From Phoenix dactylifera (taxonomy: Eukaryota > Streptophyta > Magnoliopsida > Arecales > Arecaceae): a stretch of 64,000 nt of DNA. The position numbers and the translations under genes were made by a program. This document shows positions 1 to 14,463 of the stretch, piece after piece (positions within the stretch are counted from its first letter, which is position 1; every line of letters begins with the position of its first letter). The stretch covers positions 31,585,042 to 31,649,041 of the forward strand of contig NC_052399.1 in the NCBI RefSeq assembly GCF_009389715.1. The letters are read 5' to 3'. Under the pieces are notes generated by a model. That model was not told where the DNA came from, made no database searches, and worked only from the letters and a program-made list of their open reading frames with translations.

Positions 1-684
1 TACAAATAACTGAGTTAGTTGCTACTTAGAAATATCATGGTTAGGCTCTATATGGTGTTGACATATGGCAGACCCACGTAAACATCTGTATAAGAAAATG
101 AGGGCTTCATTCACTTCCTATTTGCCTGTTCTGTGCATGTTGCAGAGATACGGTTTCCCTTGTTTCAAGTGATTCTGTCTGAGAACATGCCAAGAGGCAC
201 CGATGTCCTACTAATATGCTCCAAGTGACATGCACAAGATTGATTGTGGCTCTTATATCTCACAACTGGAAAATGGGGCTTAAGTTATATTTTGTCAGTA
301 ATTTGGTATATAAAATGGTACATTTGTGCTTATTCACACACAAAGAAACATTTCTTTGGCTATTTATTGGAAATATGGATGGCACCATTGTCCATGCAAA
401 CAATCCAGCTATTAATGGTCACTTCTATTCTTGGTGATACATATAGAAACAATGGCACACACAGGTAACAATTTGGATTATGTTATGCCTCCAGTGCTTG
501 TCAGGGTCTTAAGGTTCATATCTACACTTTCCACCACCTGGAGTAGAAGAGAGAAGATTCTAGGGTGAGGGGTGGGAGGGTGAGAGGCTAGTCTTCTGAA
601 AGAAACAGATACTGCATATAAAATTATTTTGGATCAACATTATCCATCTTTTTTGTTGAAAAGAACTTGTTCTTCCTAGTACAG

Positions 685-3600
685 ATGTGAGCTTAGTGGG
701 GCAAATCTTCGTGGAGTTGTATTGGATAGAGCTAATCTTCAGAGTGCAAATCTGCAAGGTTGGTTGTTTGTGATCTTTGATTATTTTCCTAAGTATTTAT
801 TTCGTCTTTTTGCTAATTTTGTTTGTTGATTATGTCCATTTATCATGTTTGGTCTATTGTTTGTATTTGCTTGTCTTACGTCCATTCTCATAACTTTACA
901 GTGGTTATGCTCCAAAGACTAACATATCTTTGGTGAAATTTCCATAGCAACCATTTTAGTGTCTGTAACTTCCTGCTCTTTATTCTGTTTTCTAGTATTT
1001 GACTATTTTTAACTTTTGACATCTCCAAACTGCCATCTGTAAAAACTGTGCCTAAATCAGCTGCTAGAGGACGTTAAATAAGAAATAAATGCTTTTGCAC
1101 CTTCTGGCACATATTCTACAATCTTTTTTGTATTAACATATATTGAAAGACCCAAAGTAAGCTATTTTCTAATTGTGAAGATGTTTTCTTGCAAACCAAC
1201 TTGGCTACAATTATTTTAACATAGAACTGACTGAACCTTATGAAAGTATGGAGGAGCATATGTGCTAAAAGTTCCATGATTCTGCAGATGCATGCTTGAT
1301 AAAGTGTAGCTTCTGTGAAGCTGATCTTCGTTCCGCACATTTACAGGTCAGTGCATCTCTTTATATTATTTAATTGCTTCTTCAATTTCCTGTGTCTGTA
1401 ACAGCTTGGGCTGCTATTGGGCCAGCATGTGGCTTGATACTTCGGGCTGGGGTTATGGCCAGGCCTATTGAAATTTTGGATTTGCTTGGTCCAGCTTGGC
1501 TCACTAGCAGCGCTGCTACCAGTAAAGTACAATTTTTATTGTGGCACGTAGACTTGGTTATTATGTTCTGTCGCTTTAGTTATCCCTTCATAACATTGAA
1601 AGATCTGCTGTGGAAATATGATCTAGAATAGCCTAAGAGATTTCTTATAACATAGAAGTAAACAGATGTTTTCTTATTATTTTGTGGGATAAAGGATAAG
1701 TAAGATAGAAGGAAGACAATTAAGGCATAATTGCACCTTTCTTTGACAAGTCTTTGATGGTATTAGACTAAAAAACAGACGTTTTGAATCATTACTGACT
1801 AAATTCATGAACTCTTGCCAATACTGCAGAACTCTTCTGAAGAAGAATATTGTTCGCTAACTGACATTATTTGATGTTATATAGATTCTGTTAGTGTGGG
1901 GTTTTATGAAGGACTTAAGTCTTGAAAGTTAATTATATGAACAGTTAACTTATATATGATTAAACCGGGTCACATAGTGAAGATTAATGCCCTGGAAAAA
2001 CTATTCATGGCTTACTAATTCAGTCAAAACACAGTAAAATTTCATTCAGCTGAGGTACCATTCTGCTAAGGTATCCTAAAGCATATGTAATATTTGTAAG
2101 AAATGGGCATGTGGAACTTTATCACAGCATTTTTGGTTTAGAGTCTTTAGACTGTATTTCAAATTGTTGATGGAAAGAATCCATAATAACCAAAATGATC
2201 AGACATCATTCCTTTTCGTTCTGTAAGATCTCTTGTATTTTATTGCACAACATGAGGTTTTAACGTTAGCTGTTAGGTTGATGTTTAGCTGACTGTGATG
2301 GTGAATGAAAATTATTTCCATTCATACATGTGAATGCAAACAATTCAATGTTTATTCATTTCTTATTACATGGGCTCCTTTTTGAATCAAGTTTTCTTTT
2401 TTTATTTCTTTTTTATTTGCAGTTGGAAATGAGTTTATTTCTTGTCTTCTTGCGATCTGTAATATATGCTTCCAATTATAGAACCAACAAAATTACATTT
2501 TAGTATAATTTTGGCATACAAAAAGATGTCTTTTTAATTGGACATTCAATTGGAACATCACTTTTGATCAGAGCATTACAATCTCTATGAGATAACCAAA
2601 AGATCTAAACATAACCATATTTTCTTCCCTAAATCAACATTGACAATTTTTTTGACATACAAAACTTCATAAATAATCCGTTTTGGATGACAAACATGCT
2701 TTGAACACTTGATCCTACTTTCAGATCTTCATTTGTGACAATTTGAAATGGTAGGAACTAAGCTCTATTTTGATATGAATCATACTCCATAAAGTGGATA
2801 CTTCATGTGAGAATCACTGAGCTGATAATCGTGAGATACAGCATGTGGACTGTAATTTGATCTCTCCATCAAATTCCTCAAAATCACAGGCTTGTGAGAC
2901 AAGAATGAAAATATCAGCAAATGATGATTTATCATAAATTCATCTTATGTTCTAGCCTATGGTATGACACAATGGAAATGAGAAGCTCTAACACCAAAGC
3001 TAACCATATTGTAGACAAGTGGGTGGATGAAAGAAGGAAAACGTGCATGTTTTTTTTTTGTTATGTCATTGGGAGAAAGGATGGCTAAAGAAGATGCGAT
3101 GGGATAGCTAAAAAAATAGTTGTAAATGCAAACTTTTCTTCACAGACAAGAATCAATGCCTCACTGTATCTTGAACAAGACCTCAAAGAGGTTACACTAT
3201 CAAGTAAATGGTTTCTTTGAGTCTCACCAACTGGACTATTGGTCTCAGCAAGATAAGAAAACTAAACTGATGAATAATATATTTCAATAACCAAAATTAT
3301 CTATTCACAAACCTTGTGTGGATAGGCTTTTACAAAGATTGAACTCTTAAAATTCTTTAAATCATTGTCTTAAATTTGAAACAATCCCAAGCGTGGTTTG
3401 GTCAGTACCCATACTCGGCACCATGCTGCTATAGTGTCAGCATGGGTCTGTTCGTGGTACTGATGCTCGGTACACCCCCTATTGAGTATCAATTTGCTTC
3501 TGGTATGGTATTGTATGGTATGCTTAGTACTAGGTGGTATGGTTCGGAACAGTGAACCATGATCTCAAGTGCTAACCATAATAAAGCAACTTAAACAAAC

Positions 3601-6600
3601 CAAAAAGTAAACTACATCTCTTGGGTGTCATTTGACCACTAAAGGCATGGTAACCTTGTTAAGCATTCCTGAAGTCAAACACTTCCCAAACATTTTCGAG
3701 AGTTACATTTAAATTCATGTAAATTTACTAAAATGAATTAAAAGACTAAGTTATATCCTTGGAAAGTTGGAATCATCTGATGAAGCATATACCTCTAAGT
3801 TCAAGATAATCTAATCTAGGTAATAACTGTGTCCTAGACACAAGTCTTGACATGAAAAGTCTTCATAAAAATTCAGCATAAAATGAGTCCTTGATAAGCC
3901 AAAATATGCTCCCAAATTAAATTGTCATTATCTGCCACTACATATTTATCAGCATCTGCACTTTATGAATTTTCGTGGTTTGCTGACTTGGAGTTTGTCA
4001 AAAATGTAATGATCTGACTGTTGAAATTCTTCAGAGTGCAAAGCTTACGGATGCCAATCTTAAAGGAGCTAATCTGGAAGGAGCCAATCTAAAGGTAAAA
4101 TATTTTATTTTGCCAAAAGTCTATTGTTCATGTACACAAGGAGATGGCTGGGGACCAAGATTATTCTTCTAAAGAACCTAATTATTTATGCTCTATTCAT
4201 ACTAGAATTCTTTTCTTTGACTTTCTAAGCATTCTAGGTGCAATTTTTTCTGTGTATTGGTGAGATGTTGCATCTTCCAATGGGTTCTTTATTTGATCAA
4301 CATCTGCATTTCCATAAAATTAATATGTACATTGAGCATGTCACAAGGAGAGGAAATGTTGTACAAAATAATGAAACATGTATGACACATATAAACAAAC
4401 CATTATATCTGGAGAACTTATTTTTTGCAATAATGTACTTTGTGCATTAATGTTGGGGTTGAGTCAGTTTGACATATTTATATGGTATAGTCTGGATCAA
4501 TGTGAGCAGAAAAGTTTGAAGAGGCCCCACTGAGGATAACAACTCAGATTTGTATTGAAGGGTCACAAAAGTGGTGGGGGAGGCTTAGGTATCCTTTATG
4601 GAAATTCAGCCTAAGATTTGGAAAAGCTATCATTGACCAAGAATGCAGACATTTGGGACAAATGAAGGGGAAGATTCATAAAAGCAGCCGCATATAGTTT
4701 GTAGGGGGCCTTGATTCAATTTTGCTCATACAATTTCTCCCAATTTGCTTAAAAAACATTTCCTCCTTGAGCAAGTTGTGTATGATCCTTGGAATTGCAA
4801 GTTGGGAATCCTTCAATTGCATATCTGCAAAGCCCGTGTCAACCTTCTCTGCATTGAACAACAATGACCAGTTGAGAATATTTCATGGAGGTATATCTAA
4901 AGGTGTTAAACGGTTTGAACTTCTACTGATCTTTTACTAGCATGTCTTTATGATCTGTTTCTTAAGCCTAAATTCCATGACAAACTTGGCCCATTTTGCA
5001 AAAGCCTCCACTACAGCTTCCTTGGTCTAATTAATAAATTCAATTGCCGGTGTTCTTCATCTTCTGACAAACATACTCCTTTAGGCTTTAGATGTGTTGT
5101 TATTCTCGGTGCATTGTCATGTCGTTTTCATCTCCCTGCCCTTGAGTTTCTACCAGTATGATCTTCTTTATTTGTTAAGTACTGTTTCATGACGTTTTAA
5201 GGGAAGACATTGACTTTGAAACTTATTTGTTTACCTAAAAGAGAATCTTTGCTAATTTACAAGCCAACCAATCAGAACAAAATATTGTCAAAATGATTAC
5301 TACTTATCTGTAGTTTAGATTCTCATGAAAAATGGGTTGATATTTCAATCTTCATCTGACTTGTAGGGTGCAAAGCTGAATGGTACAAATTTGCAAGGTG
5401 CAAATCTTCAACGGGCTTACTTGCGGGATGTTGATTTACGTGATACCGTAAGTTATAATTCTTGATCTAAATGCTCGATCATATTGAGTCACCAATATTT
5501 AATTCATTGTGTTTTTTGGAAGGATTGAATTACCATGTGCTGGTTTCATGCCAGCATGGCAAAATGGTACGTATTGTGCTGGTGCTTGGCATGCACGAGC
5601 ATCATGGCATGCCATGAACTGGCACAGATTTGGTACTGTGCCAGTGCTGCATCTGGTAAGGGACTGAGATGGTATATACGGTACCTGATTTGTTTTGCTG
5701 ACTGGCACTTTGGTACATGGCTATTAGGATCTGTAAGTCAGGTTCGACAGAGAGATCTGATGACACGACCACTTGCCTCTGGAATTACATCTAGGGTTAG
5801 GTTATCCAACAAGTTCAATTGTATCTTTTTCTCTTGCAAATGTTTTGAATGCCAAAAAAAATGATGCTGATATTCTGAAGTCTTTCCCTTTGAACAAACA
5901 ATTATACTGGTAATTCAAATTCATGACTTATTACATTCCCTGGTGCATTGGATCCTATTCTTATGTTAATATGTAGGGAACCATTATGGTCTAACATGGA
6001 ATACGTTAAATTAGTAAAGTTCCATATGTCCAGCTTGTATGCTGCCAAAACTCTCTTTGTACTTACATTTAATTTGTACAGCAATTCATATAACAAATAA
6101 TTTCTTCAGTTTCTCTTTAATCTGTCAATTGCATTTGATGCCCATTTCTGTCCATTGCTTACTAAATAAATAGATTTCAGAATACCTGATTTACTTAATC
6201 AGTTTAGACATTCACCCCAATTCCTTCATTAATTTGGTGTAGTGGCTAATCTTTGCTAATTGTTTTATTGATTAACAATTCTTGTAGATAACACATTTCA
6301 AGGGACATTTTGATAATGTTAACAGTCAACTTCCTTTTTTCGCATCAAACTAGCATATTGAGATTCAGGCATGATGACGACACTAATTGAAGTTTACAGC
6401 TGAAAACTCACTAGTCTCATGATCTCATCATTGTTAATTATTGCACTCATCTCTAGAGATGTTTTTTCCGGTTGCTTTATGGAAATTATCATTATCATTT
6501 TGTATGCATTTCTTTTAGTCAGAGATAACTACAGATATTCTATCACAAGCAACTGAACATTTTCAGTCTACATCCACATACAACAAACGTAACAAGGCGT

Positions 6601-8178
6601 TCATTTAATGATAACTCGGTTGTAGCTTAATTCTCTCAACTCATCATGACCAATCCTTGCACATATCACTAGATTTGCCAATTATCTCCGTTGCCTATGG
6701 ATCTTGTACCATTTCTGCTGCTGCACCCAATGTGTTTTTCATTCTCTCATTTAGCAACAAGAAAATTATGCATGATAATATTGATTTGGAAAACATACAT
6801 GATTCAGTATGCAGTGATTAGTTTCATATGCAATACATTTTTTCGGTACTTACAGAGTTATTTAATCTTATTTATTCAATATAACTATGACCAAAGTACC
6901 AAATTGTGTCATTTTTGTTCATTTAAAACTTTTTCCAAGTCTAGGAGAACATTATGGTTCCTCCCTACTACCATGATTTTGAACTGCACAAGATGGTGAG
7001 AACCATACAAGTAATTGGTCTTTGCAGGTTTTAAAACAGGCTCATATCCTGCCTAAAGTTACCTTGCCCACAAATTATGAGTCTCATTTAGAGGGTTGAT
7101 GTCGGGTAGAGATTTGGTTGGAAACATTTTGAAATGTATGTGGTCTATTTCTTGATCCATAATGCGCATCCCATGTGAATGACACGAAGCATGTTGGTTC
7201 TATTTATCATAGCTCTTTCGGTTCACATTCTTTAACAAACATGCTTGTGGAGTTGTGGGCCTCCTTGATAGCCTTCTTTTACTTCAAATTTTGTAATTCT
7301 ATGCTCAGTATCCTAGCATAGCACCATGGAGTGGCTTGAAAAAGTAAAAGTCCTTTAAATTGTAGAGATCTATATAGATGATTTTTCCTCTTTCAGATAA
7401 TCATTATTGTAATACTTCTCTATGCGCACTATGAGATAGCAATAAGCATATATGCTGATTAATTGGTGACAAACTATCTTTTCATTGTTGGATACAGTCA
7501 CCTTCTTTTAATGCATATCTTTGTAATTCTTGCTTCTGAATCTTCATCCAATTATCTAATGTCATCCATCCTTCCTAGCCTTTAAATGTCTAAGGTCCTT
7601 TGTTTATTTTGATCTTAGATCTCTATTCCATTCAATAGCAGGCAGTTCACCAGCTTATTTTCAATAGGTTTCTCTCTGTAACAAGCTTGTGTCGTCTGTA
7701 ATCTCATAATGATACCCATTTTACCCAGCATTCTCTTTTCCATGTTGCTTTTATACATGTCACAGTTAAAATTATCAATGTTATATGTCGTGTATCCTGT
7801 ATTTTTCCTCATTGTTTTTCATGTAATATTAGTTGCAAATATTAATATCAATAAATAGAAGAAGATAAACAATGATGGCTTTCAATTAATTGTAGCCATA
7901 GTTTCTTAAAATTTTCCATCCAATTTTGTACCATAAATATATTCCAACCAGTCAGAGGGGAGGAAAAGATAAAATAACTCTTCTCGTTTTCCTCTAAAAT
8001 AGAAAACAAAGAAGAAATGAGCTTGATTAGGTTCCAATTTGGAAAGCAGCAGCGGCCCGTTGCATTGCAGGCTGATCTGGCATATGATTTATTTATTGTC
8101 ATTATCTTTTATTATGCAAAACAGCAATTGGAGGGAGCTAGGCTTGGTGGTGCAAATCTACTGGGAGCCATCAGATAA
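685..8178 (+). CDS. FIP2-like BTB/POZ pentapeptide-repeat protein (3' part; 5' end outside the window)
   Basis: Five exons can be joined: 685-758 (the acceptor could instead be at 679), 1288-1346, 4035-4094, 5367-5447 and 8125-8178, with TAA at 8176-8178. Each has GT/AG borders. The phases are compatible, and the joined peptide runs as about 21 uninterrupted pentapeptides of the A(N/D)LxG type (for example ANLRG, ANLQS, ADLRS, ANLKG, ANLEG) ending in ANLLGAIR. The register crosses every splice junction without a gap, so no exon is likely missing between them. Plant proteins of this kind (Arabidopsis FIP2, a formin-homology-interacting protein) carry an N-terminal BTB/POZ (potassium-channel tetramerisation type) domain followed by right-handed beta-helix pentapeptides. 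The BTB exons must lie upstream of base 1. Function is by family only: probable cullin-3 adaptor or actin-related partner. The large introns hold unrelated repeat sequence. Confidence 0.82.
3390..3565. repeat. Dispersed GGTAC/GGTATGG-rich repeat in the FIP2-like intron
   Basis: This segment is rich in alternating motifs such as GGTACTGATGCTCGGTAC and GGTATGGTAT. It is less AT-rich than the flanking intron and resembles the tacggtac-type sequence at 5,518-5,740 and at the ends of the fold-back near 29.1-29.7 kb. It is probably a short non-autonomous element. No clean terminal repeats or target duplication were found. Confidence 0.4.
5518..5740. repeat. Dispersed tacggtac-type repeat with internal palindromes
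   Basis: A GC-richer block inside the AT-rich intron after the fourth visible exon. It has repeated ATGCCAGCATGGCA, TGGCATGCCATG and GGTATATACGGTACC motifs. It is related in style to 3,390-3,565 and the 29.1-29.7 kb fold-back, which suggests one family of fold-back or MITE-like elements. No transposase coding sequence is present. Confidence 0.4.
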
Positions 8179-11100
8179 TTCAGTGGCAGCAGAATATTCA
8201 ACAGAACCTCCCATCCAAGGAAACATGAGTGATTTATACATTGACCTGTCTTGAGACTGCAAATGTTCTATGAAGTACCTATATGAGATGGTCTCCTAGT
8301 CCCCCTTGTGCTGTACTACTTTGAATATTGCTTTCCCATGATGAAGAAACTTGGAACGGTTTTATCTTTTTGTTGTACGAGAGTTGCTTGTAATTATGCC
8401 ATTGAAACACAATGGAGTTCGAAAGTGCTATCTAGATGGGAGAAAATTTGTTGTTGCAGATATTTTCTGAAAATGGGAAATGCATTTGGATTTAAGCTTT
8501 TTGTTCCCCACTATACCCTATGCTATATTGTTTGTGCATTTCCTCGCTGCTCGAGCATCTTCGAAGTGTCTTATTTAAGAACCCAGATCCACTGAAGTTG
8601 GTGTTTAAGGAAAAGGAGTATAAAGGATGGGGAGAGACCGATTGGGGCTTGTTTTCATTATACTATTTTTTTTTAGGTATATATAGAATTAGATCATAAA
8701 TTTGAGTAATGTTCATTATGATGTTAAAGCAGCCGTGCCGCTCCTCTAATAGAGATTTTATAGAGGACCATTATTATTTTCTCGATATTTTATAAACTTT
8801 TATTATGACATATGATATGACGACGTGAACAATAAAACTTCATTTTTTGAAAGGATTTAATCAAAGGATGGATTAGCAATGCAGTTGCCTTATTTGTATT
8901 CTGCTATGGCTAATAACAATAAATTATGCTGGTGTTGTTAAGGTTAGAATTTTGGAGCAAACCTGAGCTCGATCAAGCCCAGGTCTAATCAAAGCTTAAC
9001 TTTAAATTAATTTTGATCTTGAAATTTGAGATCATTGTTAGTTTGTTTGAGCTCTATCCTTCTTAAACAATTATAATCTTTGTCAAATAGAAATGAACTC
9101 TAGCTTGAATCAAGCTCCAGCGAACCTTGATTATGGATTCAACAATTGTTTATATGCTTATATGTGGAGACATAGACATCTTTTGTGAATGTAAATATTT
9201 CTTTTGTCTTTATAGGAATAGAGATGCACATAATTGTTAATGTAATGTAGAGTATATGTTGCACAGTGCAGACACGCCCACTGCAAAATTTGATCCTTGC
9301 TGAGTGGAGTTTGATGATTCTGGTTTATTTATACTTGGATGAAACTAACCATGAGTCTTTAAACTAGCTTCAAGCTAAGCTCCATCATGTTTTAACCAAG
9401 CTTAATTAGAGGAGGACATCCTAGATGTAGTCATAGCAAGATGGAGGGCAACATGAGCTCAGGTCCAGTTCAAAGCGCATCATCAGATTTCCCCACTTCT
9501 GTCTGAAAATTTTAATATGATTATGGATTATAATTTAAATGTGATCGCCAATCGAATCTTATGTGAAATGTCTTGTTGATCATATCGAGATGTTTGATGT
9601 TTTATTTTCTTGCATAGTATATTTATGATATATATAATCAACTTAAACATGGTTAACATGATTTTTGCTTGGATCATTCTACAAACTGTAGGCCACATCC
9701 TGCATTAATGCTGCTATAAAATAAATCTTTCTCTTTAGGTTGACCTACCAATAAAAAATTCAACAAGACTACTCTTCTTTTAGAGCTATGATCCACCTCC
9801 ACCACTAGAACCTTCACTTTGGATGATGCCAGTCTCATCATCACCTCTTCATAATGGCAGTGGTAAGAAATTCCATAATGGCAATTAGGTAAAAATATAA
9901 ATGATACATAATACCCACACATTGGCACAAGCCATTATCATTGTGGATATTATGCTTATTGTGAAACTTATTTAGCATATTGGGCTTGTAACATGGATAT
10001 TGAGAAATATTGGAGAGCATTTATCTTGCTATTGTGATTGGGGATACATGAACAATTTTATTGCCATTTGGTACCTTGGTGAACTACGGTTGAAATATAA
10101 AAATAATTTATAAACTTAGAGTTTTCATAGTAATATTTTTTGATAGTATAATAATAATAACAACATAATGTAATATAACAACACTATATAATAATAATAA
10201 TAATAATAATAAGTATAATTATAACAATATAATAATATTATATTATCTGATAATAATATAATATTGCTATATTATGATGCAATATTATTCAAATATTATA
10301 TTAGAAATAATAATAATATATTACTGCTATAATTTTGTACTAAAATAATATCATATTATTATATCATAATGATATTAATGTTATAATAAATTTAATATTA
10401 CAAAATATTATTGTTTTTATAATAAATATAACAATTTATTATTTATTTTATTGCATGGAATGAAATATCAAATAGATAATTTATAATATCGAGGAAGAAA
10501 GCTTTACTCATGTTAGCTTCCAAGAAAAATGTTAGTTAGATGAGCATGGCATAAAATTAGAAGTGCAAGGTATAAAAGAAGTTGGTAGGAATTTTCAAGA
10601 TTTGAAAGTACGGGGAAGAAAGGCATCTATTTTTTCTTGCAAAACCTCCTATTTGATGAAGGTTAACAATAGCACAAAGGAGAATGTAATAAACAAATTA
10701 CACAAAAGAATTTTTGAAGCATACCGAGCATCCAAAGAGAAAGTCCTCCTATCAGAAAGAGAGCGAAGGTCATCATGCGAGTGGTCAAGATCAAGCATAT
10801 GAGGATTTGCATGCTTATACATGTACCTTTGTTAAGCAATCTCAGAACTTGTCGAGGTGCAGAAGAAAGTTTAGTTCCCATTCCATCACTGCAAAACAAG
10901 GGAAATGCCCTTACCATATGTACAAAGCCAGGTAAATTGAATGAAGCCATCATTTCTTTGTTCATGTAGGAGTGATATTAGAGTTGGTAGCAATGTTATT
11001 GTTGCTCGCAATAGAGTTTTATGAGCCCTGCAATTATTTGAGGAGATTTCAGGGAGTTTTCATAAGGTGACGAGATGGCCAAAATTTCCTTGGATTGACC

Positions 11101-12800
11101 TACTAACTGCTACAATTAATTCTTAGAAATAATAAAGAATGGGTGAACACAGCGAGCCATCATAGGAAAAGTGCCTGTTGTTTAAGTGTTCACTACGGAT
11201 TGCAGCTCTCTGCCTAACCACCTTTTAAATATGTAAGAAAGATAGCGAACTGCTCATGGTTGGTTAAGTTCTCAAAACTCTATTCGGTGGTTAAAATGAA
11301 GGCCAAACTCTATCTTTTTGTAATTTATATGTTTCTTTAGCAAATATTGTAATGTAAATCTTTGTAATGTATTAGTTCCCATTCAGTTTGTTCTGTATTT
11401 GTAATGTAAATACTTGTAATGCATCAACTCCCACTCTATTTCCTTAGCAAATACTGAAATGCAAATATTGTAATTAGTTATGATATAGTTCAAAGAATGC
11501 ACAGACTCTCCATGAATGGCACACTTAAATTGCTGGTGCTACACAACCACTGCATGTGAATCAGATGATATATACTTGCACAATATTGATGTTTCGCTAT
11601 CTACATTTGAGAAGTCTTATCATTTCTGTGACTAAGAATATTGTCACTAATTATTAAATCTGTTCCATTTTGATGTAGCAAGAGAGAATTGATGCAATTA
11701 ATGAGTCACACTGGTTTATGGCAACTAGATTTTTTTCTCTCTCTTTTCTGTAGGTGAAAGGAATTAATTTGATACTAAGGTGGAGTTAAATCCTCTAAAC
11801 CATGCTTGAAGGTGCACGTAGTGTAGGGTATAATTTTTCATCGAATCCATCATGTATTGGACAAGAGTGGAACTCTTCCTTTTGATACCATAACTAAAAG
11901 AGAAGGTAGCTTAGATGTAGGATGACCATATAACCATTCAAGCTAGGGAGGTGATTTAGCTCTGACACTCATTAGACAAGCAAGTTGTTCAATGTCGTGC
12001 CTGACCATTCGATCACCATCATGATCTATGCTATTGTAGGCTTCGAGATTCATGAAATTGGGAGCATCCAAATACTGAAGCCCGTGCCATATGGATCACG
12101 ATAATGATCCAACAGTTCGGCATTCCATCGAATGATTTACTAGTTGAACGAGTGGTGGGCCTCAACCTTTGACAAGTTAGTGCCAAGTTAGTGCCAAGTT
12201 AGGAGCCACTCTCCATCACTTACCTTCTCTAGCTAGCTTTTTCTATGTCTACACTTACTAATTTTCTTTATGGTTCACATCATTTACAACAACAACAACA
12301 AAAAGAAAAACATAAGTTTCTAAGTACAAGAACTAAAATGTGTTCACAAATCTACTAACAAAAATGAATTGAAAAGTAGTCTTCATGTAAGCACTAATTT
12401 CTATTGATAGGAGATTAGACTGTACCTAACTATTTGTTATATTTAATTTTTTAAGCTCAGTAATTGAGAAAATAAATATTTTTTTAGATCAAAAATATCT
12501 ATTCATACATATTTTTTTATTTAAATTTATCTAAATATAAATATAAATATGAGTATTGTATTAATATTCATATGTGCATAAACAAAAAAATTATAGATGT
12601 GGATAGATAATTATATAATTAATATTTGAATATCTATTTTATTTGTAATCCCATTTGGTACTATATAATATTTATAATTTTTTTTTAAAAATAAGTAACT
12701 ATATCAATATATTATTAGCTTGATTTATCTATATAATACTATTTTTGATTTTATAGTTATAACTGGCTAAGATTCGGATTTATCGGAAATTCCAATTTTA
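8179..12800. other. Intergenic spacer between the FIP2-like and methionine synthase genes
   Basis: The first few hundred bases are probably the FIP2-like 3'UTR. The remainder is AT-rich, with short ORFs that show no conserved domain I recognise. It contains the AAT-rich microsatellite described separately and a local near-duplication of a GTAATGTAAAT-containing segment at about 11,330-11,480. A direct short repeat (GTGCCAAGTTAG) occurs twice at about 12,179-12,200. I see no RNA gene or gene fragment here. Confidence 0.6.
10140..10450. repeat. AT-rich microsatellite, (AAT/ATA)n
   Basis: About 300 bp composed almost only of A and T with runs of AAT, for example at 10,188-10,212. The runs are interrupted by short ATATTATT palindromes. 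This is a simple-sequence expansion with hairpin potential and no coding content. Confidence 0.85.
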
Positions 12801-12819
12801 TTAATCGCTTCTCTCTGCC

Positions 12820-12827
12820 TATAAATG
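12820..12827 (+). promoter_or_regulatory. TATA box of the methionine synthase gene
   Basis: TATAAATG lies in a sharp transition from AT-rich spacer to a C/T-rich leader. It sits about 120 bp upstream of the 5'UTR donor at 12,944/12,945. Transcription would be expected to start around 12,850. Confidence 0.6.
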
Positions 12828-12849
12828 CCCCCAAAACTCGTCGACTCGC

Positions 12850-14463
12850 CGTCGCGCGTCCTTCGGACATTCCTCTCGCCGCTCTCTTTCTCTTCTCGTC
12901 CGCTCCTCCTCCTCCTCTTCGGGACCGCTTCATCTCCTCCAAAGGTACGCCCACTTCCTGCGCTCTCCTCACCGCTCTCTCCCTTTTCTCTGTCGCTCTC
13001 TCTCTGTCTGAGTGCGTGTTTGGAGGGATCGGATCTCGGTTTACTTTGATGAACTTGACTGTTTTTACGATTCTTTTTCTTAATTTTTTGGTTGGTGAGT
13101 TTGCCATCTATTTCTGTTGTTTGCTCCATTTCCTAATTTTTCTCCTTTTTTTTTCGCTAGTTTTTTCTCCGATAAAAAGGTTGTTCTTTTTCTCTCCGAG
13201 GAGCTTGTATCTTGCTGGATCTGATCTTTACTTGCTTTTTCTCTCAATTTTTTTTTGTGGGCTAGTGTGCTACTTTGTTGATCTAATACTGTCTGTTGAT
13301 CTAATACTGTCTTTGCTTTCCTTTTAGCCTTTTTTGGTTTCCACTTTTTTGGTTCAAGTAAAAATTGTGTGTTTTGGGTGTAAATCGAGGTGATTTTATG
13401 TTGATATGTGATATCCTAGTATAGATCTTGATCTTTACTTTATAATCTTTATTTCTTTTTCTGTAGATATTCTTTTTTTGTTTGATTACAAATTGTCTTT
13501 TGTCCGGAGACCAGGAAATTGGAAACTTCCCTCAGTGTGATTAATTTTGCTAAATTGATTTAGAGATTTGAATCTTTCTGGTGGATTTGATGCGATAATT
13601 CTATCTTATGGTTATAGATCTAGGTTCTGTAACCCGTAGCTATGGCACTGAGTACGATTTAGAGTTGCTTTCAGAGCTACAAATCTAACTGTTAGGACCC
13701 TGTTCCGCAACTTTACTTGATAACTTCATGTACCTAATAGATTAGAGGATCCGTTATGTTTAGTGGACTGTGCAGTTTGATCTATTATTTGGAACATATC
13801 CCACTACGTGCTAGCCTTTGTCATCTCAATTCATAACTTTTATTCCTAACCCTCAGATTTGAAAAGGATTTGGCATCACCTATTGTTTCATGTTTCACTA
13901 CTGTGCTTGATTTGATCTACTGAGCTTACTTCTTGTGATTTCTTTAATGGAGATAACTTGTTGCATTTTTTTTTCATTTGATGAGAAACCATGCATAGCT
14001 GCTTTTTACTTTTCTTACTGATAGAAGAACCTCGCTTTGTTTATTTCCTTGAGTATTTTGAACCAAAAGCTCAGCTTCATCTCCATTTCGTTTCCTAACT
14101 CTTGTAAAGCAAACTTCTATATTCCGATCAGGAAACTGCCAATCCTTACTTAAATGTTACATATCTTTTGTTTTTTATGGCATCTTTTCTTATTTTTCTG
14201 CTTTCTGTTTACACAATGTCTTTTTCTGGTATTGTCTGTTGCTACAGCATTTCTAGCATTTAAAAGTAGACTTTTCTCAATTATGATATTGTATCCTAGA
14301 CAATCTTATTCACTCATTGGCATGCCAAGCTTGAACTGCCCAGTTGATTATAATGATAGTTACTTTATAACATAGAAGAGAATCTATAATACCTAATGGA
14401 TCTAAGCATGTTTTACTTTTAAGAATTAATTTGATCTTTGTTTCCATTCGCATGACCAGAAAA
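12850..14463 (+). other. 5'UTR exon and leader intron of methionine synthase
   Basis: A pyrimidine-rich untranslated exon ends at 12,944 (AAAG|GTACGC). The leader intron runs to the CAG acceptor at 14,457-14,459, four bases before the start codon. The roughly 1.5-kb intron is T-rich and without coding signal. Long first introns in the leader often boost expression of plant housekeeping genes, and that role here is inference. The start of the exon is approximate. Confidence 0.65.

Noticed and set aside
10563-10969. Short overlapping ORFs on both strands at 10.6-11.0 kb
   Set aside because: No recognisable domain, no splice or promoter context, and conflicting frames. Treated as chance ORFs in spacer.
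12757-13129. Two overlapping minus-strand ORFs of 116 and 120 codons
   Set aside because: They lie antisense to the CT-rich 5'UTR exon and the start of the leader intron of methionine synthase. Their Arg/Glu/Ser-rich content is explained by the strand bias of that leader.
14154-14375. 73-codon plus-strand ORF in the methionine synthase leader intron
   Set aside because: T-rich intron sequence producing a Phe/Leu-rich chance frame. It ends before the real start at 14,464.
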